Source of the DNA: Nonomuraea cypriaca
Lineage (GTDB): Bacteria > Actinomycetota > Actinomycetes > Streptosporangiales > Streptosporangiaceae
Direction of reading: 5' to 3'
Length of the DNA: 64,000 nt
Assembly (NCBI RefSeq): GCF_015645445.1
Contig: NZ_JADOGI010000004.1
Coordinates: 60,693-124,692 of the forward strand
In this document: piece after piece, positions 46,402 to 57,106 of the stretch
How positions within the stretch are numbered: the first letter of the stretch is position 1
Layout: every line of letters starts with the position of its first letter
Made by a program: the position numbers and the translations under genes
Notes under the pieces: generated by a model
Database searches by the model: none
The model's input: the letters and a program-made list of their open reading frames with translations, nothing else
What the model was told of the DNA's origin: nothing

Positions 46402-47738
46402 TTGCCGATGACCGCGTTCATGTTCGTCGCGAACTCCTGCGGCGAGATCGACAGCTGGAACAGCTTCGCGATGTTGTCCAGCAGTGTCTCGGCGGCGGTC
46501 GGGCTGAGGGCCTGGTCCCACGACTGGGCGAACGTCTTGGCGTTGACGGCGATGCCGTAGGCGAAGTTCAGGAAGTCGGCGTCCTTGGAGGAGGCGAACT
46601 CCTTGTCGGAGCCCTTGATGATCGGCACCGCGCCGGTCGTGACCCACTCCTTCGCCGACGCGTCGCTGATCAACTCGGTGGCGAAGAACTTCTTGGCGAT
46701 CTCCTTCTCCTCGGGGGTCGCCTTGGAGGAGATCGACATGTACTGGCCAGGGTTGCCGACGGTGTTGCTGGGGTCGCCCGTGCCGCCCTCGACCGGCGGG
46801 AAGTTCATGTAGCCGAGGTTGCCACCGGAGACGAAGTCGCCGCCGTCGGTGGACATGCCGCCGTACGTCCAGCCGCCGTGCAGCATCATCGCGGCCTTGC
46901 CGGTGTAGAGCAGCGCCTGGTCGGCGTTGGAGTCGGCGGTGATCGAGGAGAAGCCCTTGATGAACCCGTCGGCCTTGACCAGCTCCTGCACCTTGCCGAG
47001 AGCGTCGATGGCGATCGGGTTGTTCCAGGCGTCCTTCTCCCCGTCGAACACGGCCTGGAACACCTCGGGGCCGCCCATGCGGTCGAAGACGAACTCCAGC
47101 CACATCATGTTGGTCCAGCGCGACTGACCGCCGAGCGAGAACGGCGCGATGCCCTGGGCGTTGAACTTGGGCACCAGGGCCATGATCTCGCCCCAGCTCT
47201 CGGGCGGCTTGGCACCGATCTTGTCGAAGGCCCGCTTGTCGTAGTAGAGGACGATCGGCTGCATCGTCTCGCAGGGCATCGCGTAGATCTTGCCGTCGAT
47301 GGTGGCCGCGCCGAAGGAGGAGGGGAACAGCTTGTCCTTGACGGCGGCGTTCTGGTCGAACCACGACGTCAGGTCGTCGACCTGGCCCGCCTGCACGTAG
47401 CTGCGCAGGCCGCCGCCGCCCCAGCCCCAGATGAGGGTGGGCGCCTGGCCGGCCCCGATCGCCGTCTTGATCTTCGTCTTGAAGGCGTCGTTCTGGAAGG
47501 TCGTTCCCGTGATCTTGCCGTCGGGGTTGGCCGCGTTGAACCGGTCAATGGTGCTCTTGCGCACGCCCTCCTGTGGCTGGCCCGACAGGTACCAATAGGT
47601 GGCGCCGCCGCCACCACCGCTACTCGTGGCGCCGGGTCTGGTCGGCCCCGAAGTGCCGCAGGCGGCGAGCGCTGCTCCGATGGGCAGGCCCATCGAGAGG
47701 GCGAGGAAATTGCGGCGAGAGGTGTTCCTGGACTCCAC
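46398..47738 (-). CDS. Sugar-binding protein, Tat lipoprotein
   Basis: A 446-residue family-1 binding protein. GTG at 47738 is chosen for its GGAGA site and because it starts the signal directly: NTSRRNFLALSMGLPIG then AALAACGT, a twin-arginine lipoprotein signal. The mature part has TYWYLSGQPQEGVRKSTIDR, DGKIYAMPCETMQPIVLYYD, MMLHGGWTYGG and FPPVEGGTGDPS. Open frame further upstream is unsupported. A LacI-type dyad about 116 nt upstream probably controls it together with the GH3 gene. Confidence 0.9.
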   Translation of the reverse strand: MESRNTSRRNFLALSMGLPIGAALAACGTSGPTRPGATSSGGGGGATYWYLSGQPQEGVRKSTIDRFNAANPDGKITGTTFQNDAFKTKIKTAIGAGQAPTLIWGWGGGGLRSYVQAGQVDDLTSWFDQNAAVKDKLFPSSFGAATIDGKIYAMPCETMQPIVLYYDKRAFDKIGAKPPESWGEIMALVPKFNAQGIAPFSLGGQSRWTNMMWLEFVFDRMGGPEVFQAVFDGEKDAWNNPIAIDALGKVQELVKADGFIKGFSSITADSNADQALLYTGKAAMMLHGGWTYGGMSTDGGDFVSGGNLGYMNFPPVEGGTGDPSNTVGNPGQYMSISSKATPEEKEIAKKFFATELISDASAKEWVTTGAVPIIKGSDKEFASSKDADFLNFAYGIAVNAKTFAQSWDQALSPTAAETLLDNIAKLFQLSISPQEFATNMNAVIGK

Positions 47739-47853
47739 GGTGTTCTCCGTACTCGAATTGCCGGGGGGCTGACCGCGGCTCGCGATCGTCGGATGCGGTG
47801 GCGGGCGGCCGTGGGCCGAGGCCGTTCGCGTCCACTCCTCCTTAGAGTGAGTT

Positions 47854-47872
47854 TGTCGAAACATTTGCGACA
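47854..47872. promoter_or_regulatory. LacI-type operator, importer side
   Basis: An imperfect 19-bp dyad (TGTCG...CGACA arms; 7 of 9 pairs match) lies upstream of the binding-protein gene. Its TCGAAA core matches half of the perfect palindrome in front of the GH3 gene, suggesting the same regulator. Confidence 0.6.
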
Positions 47873-48035
47873 TGCCGCGTGGCACGCCAATCTAGGTTTC
47901 GGCTAATGCCATGTCAAGACTGCTTAAATCGTGACCTGCCGGTTTTGGGCGTGGGTGTGTGTAAAGTACTCTGTCGCGGCGTTCAGCAGGTCATCTGGTG
48001 TCGAGGAGGTCTCGCTCGCAGGTCGCTCAACGACG

Positions 48036-48049
48036 TCGAAATATTTCGA
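48036..48049. promoter_or_regulatory. LacI-type operator, GH3 side
   Basis: A perfect 14-bp palindrome, TCGAAATATTTCGA, 24 nt before the GH3 ATG. The whole 335-nt divergent region (47739-48073) is otherwise free of genes and carries AT-rich promoter-like stretches. Confidence 0.78.
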
Positions 48050-48073
48050 AACTTCCGCTAAGGAGAGCAGCAG

Positions 48074-50470
48074 ATGACCGCTCTAGATCGGACGCCGGCG
48101 GTGGACGGGGTCTTCCACCCGTGGCAGGACCCCGCGCTCCCCGTGGCCGAACGGGTCGACGCCCTCCTTGAGGAGCTGACCCTGGAGGAGAAGGTCGCGC
48201 AGCTCGGCAGCCGGTGGTTCGGCAACGACATGGAGCACGACGGCGACGCCGACCCCGACGCCGAGACGCTGAACGTCGCGCCGATGCAGGACGTGTTCGC
48301 GGCGTCCGGCACCGTCCCCTTCGAGGAGTCGATCCGGCACGGGCTCGGCCACCTGACCCGCGTGCACGGCAGCGCCCCGCTGACCCCGGCCGAGGGCGCC
48401 GCCGAGGTGATCAGGTTGCAGCGCGCGGTGATCGAGCGGTCCAGGCTGGGCATCCCGGCGATCGTGCACGAGGAGTGCCTCACCGGGTTCACGGCGTACG
48501 GGGCGACCGTCTATCCCGCGGCCATCGCCTGGGGCGCCACGTTCGATCCCGGGCTCGTGGAGCGGATGGCCTCGGCGATCGGGCACGACATGCGTGCCGT
48601 GGGCGTCCACCAGGGCCTGTCGCCGGTGCTCGACGTCGTACGCGACTATCGGTGGGGGCGGGTCGAGGAGACGCTGGGCGAGGACCCGTACCTCGTCTCC
48701 ATGCTCGGCGCCGCCTACGTCCGTGGGCTGGAGGGCGCGGGGGTCATCGCCACGCTCAAGCACTTCGCCGGCTACTCCGCCTCCCGCGCGGCTCGCAACC
48801 ACGGCCCGGTCCCGATGGGCCGCCGTGAGCTGATGGACATGATCTTCCCGCCGTTCGAGACGGCCATCGCCTTGGGCGGCGCCCGTTCGGTGATGAACTC
48901 CTATGCCGACGTGGACGGCGTCCCCGCCGGCGCCGACTCCTGGTTGCTGACCGAGGTGCTGCGCGAGGAGTGGGGCTTCACCGGGACCGTCGTCTCGGAC
49001 TACTGGGCCGTGCCGTTCCTCGCCACGATGCATCAGACCGCCGCCGACACCGAGGAGGCCGGTGTCCAGGCGCTCACGGCGGGGATCGACGTCGAGCTGC
49101 CCGACCGGCTCGGCTTCGGGCAGCACCTGGTCGAGCGGGTGCGCGCAGGCGAGCTGCCCGAGTCGCTGATCGACCGGGCCGCCCGCCGCCTGCTCACCCA
49201 GAAGGTGGAGCTCGGGCTGCTCGACCACGACTGGACGCCGGAGAAGTCGGTGTCCGGGGCTCCCGCCGTCGACCTGGACTCGCCGGCCAACCGGGCCCTG
49301 GCCCGCGAGCTGGCCGAGAAGTCCGTCGTCCTGCTCGACGCCGGCACGGCGCTGCCGCTGCTGGGCGAGGGCCGGACGGCGCCTGGGCGCGTGGCCGTGG
49401 TCGGACCGTGCGCCGACGATCCGCGTACGTTCATGGGCTGCTACGCGTTCCCCAACCACGTCCTGCCCCGCCACCCCGGGCTCGGCCTGGGCATCGAGGC
49501 GCCCAGTCTGCTCGACGCGCTGCGGGCGGAGCTGCCGGACGCCGAGATCGTCCACGAACGGGGCTGCGAGGTGCAGGGCGGCGACCGCTCGGGCTTCGCG
49601 GCCGCGGCCGCCGCCGCCCGCGAGGCGGACCTGTGCGTGGCCGTCGTCGGCGACCTCGCGGGCCTGTTCGGGCACGGGACGTCCGGCGAGGGCTGTGACG
49701 CCGACGACCTGCGGCTGCCCGGCCTGCAGGCCGATCTGCTGGCCGAGCTCGCCGCGTCTGGCACCCCCGTCGTCGTGGTGGTCGTCTCCGGACGTCCGTA
49801 CGCGCTGGGCGACGCGCACGCCTCGGCCGCCGCGCTCGTCCAGGCGTTCATGCCCGGTGAAGAGGGCGGCGCGGCGATCGCCGGCGTGCTCTCCGGCCGG
49901 GTCCAGCCGAGCGGCAAGCTGCCCGTGCAGATCCCGCGCGGCACCGGCGGTCAGCCGGGTACCTACCTCCAGCCGCCGCTGGGCGCCAACAGCGCGGGCA
50001 TCAGCAACCTGGACCCGACCCCGCTGTTCCCCTTCGGGTACGGCACCTCCTACACCACGTTCGAGGTCGGGGACGTGCGGATCAGCGACGCCGAGGTGCC
50101 GACCGACGGAGAGTTCACCGTGTCCGCCCGGGTGCGCAACACCGGCGGCCGGGCGGGTGAGGAGGTCGTCCAGCTCTACCTGCACGACGTGGTGGCCCAG
50201 GTCACCCGGCCGGTGCGGCAGCTCACCGGGTTCGCCAGGGTGCGGCTCGAGCCGGGCGCGGACGCGGAGGTGCGCTTCCACGTACACGCGGACCGGACCG
50301 CCTTCACCGGCCGTGACCTGTGCAGGGTCGTCGAGCCTGGCGACGTCGAGGTGTTCGTCGGCACGTCCGCCGCCGACCTGCGGGGAAGTGGCCGCGTACG
50401 GCTGACCGGGCCGTCGCGGGTCGTCGGCCGCGGACGGCGGCTCGTCACACCCGTCGACGTGGAGGGCTGA
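48074..50470 (+). CDS. GH3 beta-glycosidase (glucosidase/xylosidase)
   Basis: A 798-residue family 3 glycoside hydrolase with no signal peptide, so intracellular. N-terminal TIM barrel with VRDYRWGRVEETLGEDPYL, ATLKHFAGYSASRAARNHGP, and nucleophile D309 in GTVVSDYWAV. A middle alpha/beta sandwich (VAVVGDLAGLFGHGTSGEGC) and a C-terminal fibronectin-III-like domain (VRNTGGRAGEEVVQLYLHD) follow. Complete. ATG with AAGGAGA upstream. It would cleave beta-linked sugars brought in by the divergent importer. The lacI gene follows after 1 nt. Confidence 0.93.
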   Translation: MTALDRTPAVDGVFHPWQDPALPVAERVDALLEELTLEEKVAQLGSRWFGNDMEHDGDADPDAETLNVAPMQDVFAASGTVPFEESIRHGLGHLTRVHGSAPLTPAEGAAEVIRLQRAVIERSRLGIPAIVHEECLTGFTAYGATVYPAAIAWGATFDPGLVERMASAIGHDMRAVGVHQGLSPVLDVVRDYRWGRVEETLGEDPYLVSMLGAAYVRGLEGAGVIATLKHFAGYSASRAARNHGPVPMGRRELMDMIFPPFETAIALGGARSVMNSYADVDGVPAGADSWLLTEVLREEWGFTGTVVSDYWAVPFLATMHQTAADTEEAGVQALTAGIDVELPDRLGFGQHLVERVRAGELPESLIDRAARRLLTQKVELGLLDHDWTPEKSVSGAPAVDLDSPANRALARELAEKSVVLLDAGTALPLLGEGRTAPGRVAVVGPCADDPRTFMGCYAFPNHVLPRHPGLGLGIEAPSLLDALRAELPDAEIVHERGCEVQGGDRSGFAAAAAAAREADLCVAVVGDLAGLFGHGTSGEGCDADDLRLPGLQADLLAELAASGTPVVVVVVSGRPYALGDAHASAAALVQAFMPGEEGGAAIAGVLSGRVQPSGKLPVQIPRGTGGQPGTYLQPPLGANSAGISNLDPTPLFPFGYGTSYTTFEVGDVRISDAEVPTDGEFTVSARVRNTGGRAGEEVVQLYLHDVVAQVTRPVRQLTGFARVRLEPGADAEVRFHVHADRTAFTGRDLCRVVEPGDVEVFVGTSAADLRGSGRVRLTGPSRVVGRGRRLVTPVDVEG

Positions 50471-50471
50471 G

Positions 50472-51488
50472 ATGCCGCCGAGTCCCAGGCGCGCCACGCT
50501 GGCCACGGTCGCGGCCTCGGCCGGCGTGTCCGTCGCGACCGTGTCCAAGGTGCTCAACGGCCGCAGTGACGTCGCACCGGCGACCCGTTCGCTGGTGCAG
50601 TCGCTGCTGCGGCAGCACGACTACGTGGCGCCGTCGCCGCGCCGGGGCGAGCCGGCCGCACTCGGCACGGTGGAGTTGCAGTTCGACACCGACATCAACG
50701 CCTACTCCACGGAGATCATCCAGGGGACGGTGATGGCCGGGGCGGAGCTGGGCGTCGGTGTGGTCGTCAGCATCAGGGGATCTGACGAACGCACCGCCGC
50801 CTGGGCCCGCAACCTCGTCGCCGCCGGTCGGCGGGCGCTGATCGCCGTGACCAGTGAGCTGTCCACCGGGCAGCTCACCGAACTGTCGCGCGCTCAGCTC
50901 CCGCTGGTCGTGATCGACCCGCTGAACCTGCCGCGCGCCCGCGTGACCAGCATCGGGTCGACGAACTTCGCCGGCGGCTTCACCGCCACCCAGCACCTGC
51001 TGTCACTCGGCCACCGCCGCATCGCCTACATCGGCGGCCCCGCGAGCGCGGCCTGCAACCAGGCGCGGCTGCACGGTTACCGGGCCGCCATGGAGGCAGA
51101 CGGAACGCCCGTGCTGCCGGGCTACGTGCAGACGGGCCACTTCCGCTACCAGGACGGCCTCACCGGGGCGGTGGCCGTGCTGGACCTGCCCCACGCGCCG
51201 ACGGCGATCTTCGCGGGCAGCGACGAGACCGCGTTCGGCGTCATGGAGGCGGCCAGGGCGCGGGGCCTGCGCATTCCCGAGGACCTGAGCATCGTCGGGT
51301 TCGACGACACCCAGATCGCCCAGATGGCCTCGCCGCCGCTGACCACCGTGCGGCAGCCGCTGCGGGAGATGGGCAGCGTCGCACTCCGCACGGCGCTGCG
51401 CGTGGCGGCCGGCGAGCCCATCGACTCCCACCACGTCGAACTCGCCACGGAACTGATCGTCCGCGGCTCGACCGCCCCCGCCGCCTGA
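50472..51488 (+). CDS. LacI-family repressor of the GH3/importer unit
   Basis: A 338-residue regulator. HTH and hinge are at residues 8-60 (TLATVAASAGVSVATVSKVL, NGRSDVAP), followed by a periplasmic-binding-protein-like sugar domain with AIFAGSDETAFGVMEAA and LSIVGFDDTQIAQM. It starts one base after the GH3 stop. It probably binds the TCGAAATATTTCGA palindrome and the related site and is released by an imported sugar. Confidence 0.92.
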   Translation: MPPSPRRATLATVAASAGVSVATVSKVLNGRSDVAPATRSLVQSLLRQHDYVAPSPRRGEPAALGTVELQFDTDINAYSTEIIQGTVMAGAELGVGVVVSIRGSDERTAAWARNLVAAGRRALIAVTSELSTGQLTELSRAQLPLVVIDPLNLPRARVTSIGSTNFAGGFTATQHLLSLGHRRIAYIGGPASAACNQARLHGYRAAMEADGTPVLPGYVQTGHFRYQDGLTGAVAVLDLPHAPTAIFAGSDETAFGVMEAARARGLRIPEDLSIVGFDDTQIAQMASPPLTTVRQPLREMGSVALRTALRVAAGEPIDSHHVELATELIVRGSTAPAA

Positions 51489-51869
51489 GCCGACCGCTCC
51501 AGCGGGGGTTCACGGCGGCAGCGCTCCAGCACCCGGTGCCAGAAGCGTGCGATCCGGCAACGGCGAGGCCGTCGGCCCGCTCCCGGCGGGTGTCACCTGC
51601 TGTTTCGCCACAGGATCAGGATCCACCGGGTACAGCTGCGCGGCTGAGCTCTTTCACCCTCGCCGGAAGGACCCGGCCGGGGTGGCATTCCCTGATTCCC
51701 GCGCCTCGGCGCGACGGCGGGCAGGGGACCAGACCGGGGACCCTCTGGAGAGCGTTATCAAGCGCGTAATCAGATGTCGTGCATATTTCGGGACAATAAT
51801 TCTCGCTTTTGATGATTGTCAACGGAAGTGGTGGCCACTTTCGAAGTATGTCGGCAGTAGGGTGGTGCC
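51489..51869 (+). promoter_or_regulatory. Intergenic region upstream of ROK regulator
   Basis: 381 nt with no supported gene. The right half is AT-rich and promoter-like. It contains GACAAT...ATTGTC arms (51792-51797 and 51815-51820) and a perfect 6-3-6 dyad AAGTGG-TGG-CCACTT (51826-51840) close to the ROK start, suggesting autoregulation. Confidence 0.5.
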
Positions 51870-53045
51870 ATGTCAAGTGGATCGAACGGCCACGCCCCGG
51901 GGGCGGGAGCGCTGCTGGGCATCCTCAGGTCCGGGCGGCCCCGGACCCGCGGGGAGCTGGCCGAGCTGACCGGGCTGTCCAGGTCCACGGTGTCGCAGCG
52001 GCTCGACGGGCTGATCGAGCACCGATGGGTGGTGGCCGGCGAGGACTCGGTGTCCTCGGGGGGCCGCCCGGCCACGGTGTTCGCGTTCAACGGCGGCGCG
52101 CGGCTCGTGCTCGCCGCCGACCTCGGCGCCACCCGAGCCCGCCTCGCCGTCATCGACCTCGGCATGAGCGTGCTCGCGGAACGCACCGCCGAGCTGTCCA
52201 TCGACCAGGGGCCCGAGCAGACGCTCGGCTGGGTCGCGGGGGCCTTCCAGGACCTGCTGAGCGCGGCGGGCCGCGACCTGTCCCAGGTATGCGGGGTGGG
52301 CATCGGCCTGCCTGGACCGGTCGAGCACGCCTCGGGACGGCCCGCGAACCCGCCGATCATGCCGGGCTGGGACGGCTTCGCCGTGCCCGACTGGCTCGGC
52401 GCGCGCCTCGGGGCGCCGGTCCTGGTCGACAACGACGTGAACGTCATGGCGCTCGGCGAGCACTGGGCCGCGCGGCCCGAGGTCGACCACCTGATCTTCA
52501 TCAAGATGGGCACGGGCATCGGCTGCGGCATCATCTCCGGCCGCAGGCTGCACCGGGGCGCGCAGGGAGCCGCGGGAGACGTCGGCCACGTACGGGTGCC
52601 GGCGTCGGAGGCGCCCTGCAGGTGCGGCAACGTCGGCTGCCTGGAGGCGGTCGCCGGCGGCGGGTCGATGGCGGCGGCCCTGCGCGCGTCCGGGATCGAG
52701 GCCGAGGGCAGCAGGGACGTGGTGGCGCTGATGCGCGCGGGCGACCTCAGGGCCACCCGGCTCGTCAGGCAGGCGGGACGCGAGGTCGGCACGGTGATGG
52801 CGTCGATCGTGAACTTCTTCAACCCGTCGGTCATCGTGATCGGCGGGGACGTCGCGGAGGCCGGCGAGCAGGTGCTCGCGGGCGTGCGGGAGACCATCTA
52901 CAGCAGGTCGCTGCCGCTGGCCACCCAGCATCTCGGCATCCGGGTCAGTCAGCTGGGCGACCGCGCCGGTGTCATGGGGGCCGCCGTCATGGTGGTCGAG
53001 CACGTGCTCGCACCGGACACCATCGACCGGATCATCACGAAGTGA
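51870..53045 (+). CDS. ROK-family transcriptional regulator
   Basis: A 391-residue protein: winged HTH (residues 15-65, TRGELAELTGLSRSTVSQRL) joined to a ROK domain with the ATP/sugar motif LAADLGATRARLAVIDL and the zinc site CRCGNVGCLE (Cys250, 252, 257). GTGIGCGIISGRRLHRGA is also typical. With both halves intact it is an NagC/Mlc/XylR-like regulator responding to a sugar. ATG at 51870. It precedes a TIM-barrel gene by 135 nt and probably controls it. Confidence 0.92.
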   Translation: MSSGSNGHAPGAGALLGILRSGRPRTRGELAELTGLSRSTVSQRLDGLIEHRWVVAGEDSVSSGGRPATVFAFNGGARLVLAADLGATRARLAVIDLGMSVLAERTAELSIDQGPEQTLGWVAGAFQDLLSAAGRDLSQVCGVGIGLPGPVEHASGRPANPPIMPGWDGFAVPDWLGARLGAPVLVDNDVNVMALGEHWAARPEVDHLIFIKMGTGIGCGIISGRRLHRGAQGAAGDVGHVRVPASEAPCRCGNVGCLEAVAGGGSMAAALRASGIEAEGSRDVVALMRAGDLRATRLVRQAGREVGTVMASIVNFFNPSVIVIGGDVAEAGEQVLAGVRETIYSRSLPLATQHLGIRVSQLGDRAGVMGAAVMVVEHVLAPDTIDRIITK

Positions 53046-53180
53046 GCACCATTGACCCGGTGACGGCGGCGTAGTAACAATGTGATCGTCTCGGGCTTCG
53101 CGGCAGTGGCATGCGCGTGGGGGCCGGGATTCCGCAGTGACGTGGTCGGCGCACGCGTCCCTCAAGGAAGGGAACCGCGC

Positions 53181-54281
53181 GTGAGTCATCCGCATGCACA
53201 CGAAGAGGCGCTCGGCCGCCGGCTCGGACTCAACCGCCGCCAACTGCTCGCGGCCACCACCGGCATCGCCGCCGCGGCCGCGTTCGCCTCGCCCGCGCGG
53301 GCCGCCTCGCGGGGGACTCTCATCCCGCGCGGCAGACGCGGCATCATCCTTTACACCGTGCGCGACGCGATCTCGCGCGACCCGCTGTCCACGAACGTCC
53401 CGTCGGGTTTCCGCCGGGTGCTCGAAGCGCTCGCGGACATCGGATACAAGCAGGTGGAGTTCGCCGGATACGGCCAGCACGCCAACGCGGAGGGCGGGGC
53501 CGACCTGGAGACCGTCGAGGGCGCCAGACTGCTGCGCCGCTGGCTGGACGACAACGGGCTGCAGGCCGAGGGCAACCACGGCTTCATCCCCGGCTCGTGG
53601 CCGCTGTCGACGGCCGACCTCGACCGGTTCAAGCGGGTGGTGGAGATCGCCGGCATCCTCGGCCTCGGCCACGTCGGCACCGGCAACGACCCCACCGGGA
53701 GCGCGTACAAGGCCGACTGGGACGTGGCGGCGGAGAAGTGGAACCAGCTCGGCGAGATCGCCCGCGCGGCGGGGATCAAGCTGTACACCCACAACCACGA
53801 CGCCGCGTACGCCTTCCTGCTCGACAGCGGCCCGCTGGACGCGCAGGGCCGGCCGACCCGCTCGTCCGGCATCCGGAAGCTGGAGTACTTCTTCGGCATC
53901 AGCGACCCGGCTCTGGTCCACTTCGAGATGGACATCTTCTGGGCGTACGTCGCCCAGTTCAAGCACAAGACGTACACCGCGCCGGACGGCTCGGTGCAGA
54001 CCGACGTCTTCGACCCGCTGGCCACCGTGCAGGCCAGGGCCAAGCGGTTCCCGCTGTTCCACGCCAAGGACGGCACGTCCAACCCGGCCACCGGCAACGG
54101 CTACGACATGGTGCCGTTCGGCACAGGTGACATCGACTACCAGCGGTTCTTCGCCGAGCTGCGCTCCAGGGGCTTCCACAACCCCATGTACGAGCAGGAC
54201 AACGCGCCCGGAGCCGACCCGGCGCAGTCACTCGAGTACGCCGGGCTGAGCTACCGGAACATGGCCGCCCTACGCGGCTAG
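53181..54281 (+). CDS. Secreted xylose-isomerase-like TIM barrel
   Basis: A 366-residue exported protein of the sugar phosphate isomerase/epimerase family. GTG at 53181 has GGAAGGG upstream and gives a Tat signal (LNRRQLLAATTGIAAAAAF to SPARAA). Barrel motifs: IGYKQVEFAGYGQHANAEGG, NHGFIPG, LYTHNHDAAYAF, VHFEMDIFWAY, FPLFHAKDGT, with His, Glu and Asp expected to bind a divalent metal. Related secreted proteins are called sugar phosphate isomerases, but outside the cell the substrate would be a free sugar or glycoside. Confidence 0.88.
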   Translation: MSHPHAHEEALGRRLGLNRRQLLAATTGIAAAAAFASPARAASRGTLIPRGRRGIILYTVRDAISRDPLSTNVPSGFRRVLEALADIGYKQVEFAGYGQHANAEGGADLETVEGARLLRRWLDDNGLQAEGNHGFIPGSWPLSTADLDRFKRVVEIAGILGLGHVGTGNDPTGSAYKADWDVAAEKWNQLGEIARAAGIKLYTHNHDAAYAFLLDSGPLDAQGRPTRSSGIRKLEYFFGISDPALVHFEMDIFWAYVAQFKHKTYTAPDGSVQTDVFDPLATVQARAKRFPLFHAKDGTSNPATGNGYDMVPFGTGDIDYQRFFAELRSRGFHNPMYEQDNAPGADPAQSLEYAGLSYRNMAALRG

Positions 54282-54304
54282 CACGAGGCGGGCCCTCCTC
54301 GGCG

Positions 54305-55276
54305 TCAGGCGCCGCCGCCGAGGAGGCCGGCCTCGCTGAGCCAGTCGGAGGCGACCTTGCCGGGCTCCTCGCCGTCGACGTCCACCTTGGCGTTGAGCTT
54401 CTGCATGGTGGCGTCGTCCAGCTTGGCGATCAACGGCTCGAGCACCTTCTGCAGCGCCGGGTACTTCTGGTAGGTCTCATCCCGTACGGTCACCGCGGCG
54501 TTGTAGATCGGGAAGAACTTCTTGTCGTCCTCCAGGACCGTGAGGCCGAGTGCGGCGATCCGCCCGTCGGTGGTGAACACCTCGCCGAAGTTGCACGTCT
54601 GACCCTTGTCGGTCTCGGTGTAGACGACTCCGGTGTCGAGCAGCGAGATCTTGTCCTTCGGGATGTTCAGGTCGTACGCCTTGGACAGGCCAGGCAGGCC
54701 GTCGTCGCGGGTCGAGAACTCGGTCTCGATGCAGATGGAGACCTCCTCGGGCTTGGTCTTGGCCAGCTCGACCACGTCGGACACCGTCTTGACGCCCAGC
54801 TCCGTCGCCTTCTCCGAGCGGATCGCGAGGGCGTACGTGTTGTTCAGCGGGGTCGGACCGATCCAGCGGATCTTGTTCTTCGCCAGGTCGGCCTCCGAGG
54901 TGGCCTTGAACTGCTCGGCCGAGTCCTGGATCGGGGAGGCGTTCTTCAGGTGCTCGATCCAGCCGGTGCCGGAGTACTCCCAGTACAGGTCGATCTCCTT
55001 GGACAGCAGCGCCTTGCGGTTGACCACGGTGCCGCCCAGGTTGATCTTGGGCGTGATCTCCGCACCGTGGGCGGTGAGCAGGTGCACGGCGATCTCCCCG
55101 AGCATGATGTTCTCGGTGAAGTCCTTGGAGCCGACGACGAACTTCGCTCCGGCGAGCTCGTTACCCGCGCTGCCCGCCTCGACGGCGTCGCCGGCGCCGC
55201 ACGCGCCCACCGCCGACACGGTCAGCGCCGTTGCGGCGATCATGGTGAGCGTCCGGCGGAGTGTACGGGAAAGCAT
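54305..55276 (-). CDS. Glycine betaine/choline-type binding lipoprotein
   Basis: A 323-residue OpuAC-type substrate-binding protein. The signal ends SAVGACGAGD (lipid Cys near 26). KFVVGSKDFTENIMLGEIAV and DLYWEYSGTGWIEHL are hallmarks of quaternary-amine binders, although related proteins bind other small molecules. ATG at 55276 with AGAGGTG upstream. Last gene of a four-gene importer operon; 56 nt separate it from the permease. Confidence 0.92.
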   Translation of the reverse strand: MLSRTLRRTLTMIAATALTVSAVGACGAGDAVEAGSAGNELAGAKFVVGSKDFTENIMLGEIAVHLLTAHGAEITPKINLGGTVVNRKALLSKEIDLYWEYSGTGWIEHLKNASPIQDSAEQFKATSEADLAKNKIRWIGPTPLNNTYALAIRSEKATELGVKTVSDVVELAKTKPEEVSICIETEFSTRDDGLPGLSKAYDLNIPKDKISLLDTGVVYTETDKGQTCNFGEVFTTDGRIAALGLTVLEDDKKFFPIYNAAVTVRDETYQKYPALQKVLEPLIAKLDDATMQKLNAKVDVDGEEPGKVASDWLSEAGLLGGGA

Positions 55277-55332
55277 GCAAAGACACCTCTTGCTATGTTG
55301 ACGGGCTCGGGGATGGGGGACAGGTCACGCGG

Positions 55333-56089
55333 TCACATGCCGCGGGGCTTGAGCAGGGTCTCGGCGAGCCCGCCCAGCCAGTCGATGAGGAAGGCGACGC
55401 ACGCGGTGAGCACGGCGCCGACGATGGTCACGGGCATGCGGTTCAGCTTGAGCCCGTTGATGATCAGCTCGCCGAATCCGCCGGCGGCGACGAACGCGCC
55501 CAGTGTGGCCACGCCCACGGTCAGTACGAGAGCGGTGCGCAGCCCGGCCAGGATCGCCGGCACGGCCAGCTTGAGCTCCACCCGGCGCAGGATCTGCCCC
55601 TTGGTCATGCCCATGCCGCGGGCGGCCTCGACGAGGGCGGGGTCGATCTGCTGCACGCCGACCATGGTGTTGCGCAGCACCGGGAGCACCGCGTAGGCGA
55701 CCAGGCCGACCAGAGCGGTCTGGAAGCCCACGCCCATGAGGAACGTGCACAGCACCAGCAGCCCGATAGAGGGGATGGCCTGGCCGAGGTTGCCCGCGGT
55801 CAGGATGATCGGGGTGACGAACCGGTTGCGGGCCCGCGAGGCGACGATGCCCAGCGGGATCGCGATGGCCACGACCAGGGCGGTCGCCACGACGGTCATC
55901 TGGACGTGCTCGATGGCCTTGGCGATGATCACCGCCTGGTTGAGGCTGCGCTGCTCGATCGAGTCGAGCTCCAGCGTGCCGACCCAGGCGTACAGGGCGA
56001 GCAGCGCCACGAGGATGGCGGCGGGGGTGAAGAGGTGGCGCAGGCCCGAGCGGCGCCGGGGGGCGCGGACCGGGCGGGCCGTGATCGTC

Positions 56090-56100
<11 letters not shown>
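55333..56100 (-). CDS. Glycine betaine-type ABC permease (first)
   Basis: A 255-residue membrane protein with five or six spans; the coupling loop is EAARGMGMTKGQILRRVELK and AIPLGIVASRARNRFV precedes it. It overlaps the ATPase gene end by 11 nt. It pairs with the second permease to form a heterodimeric channel, as in OpuB/OpuC systems. Confidence 0.93.
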
Positions 56101-57092
<992 letters not shown>

Positions 57093-57106
<14 letters not shown>

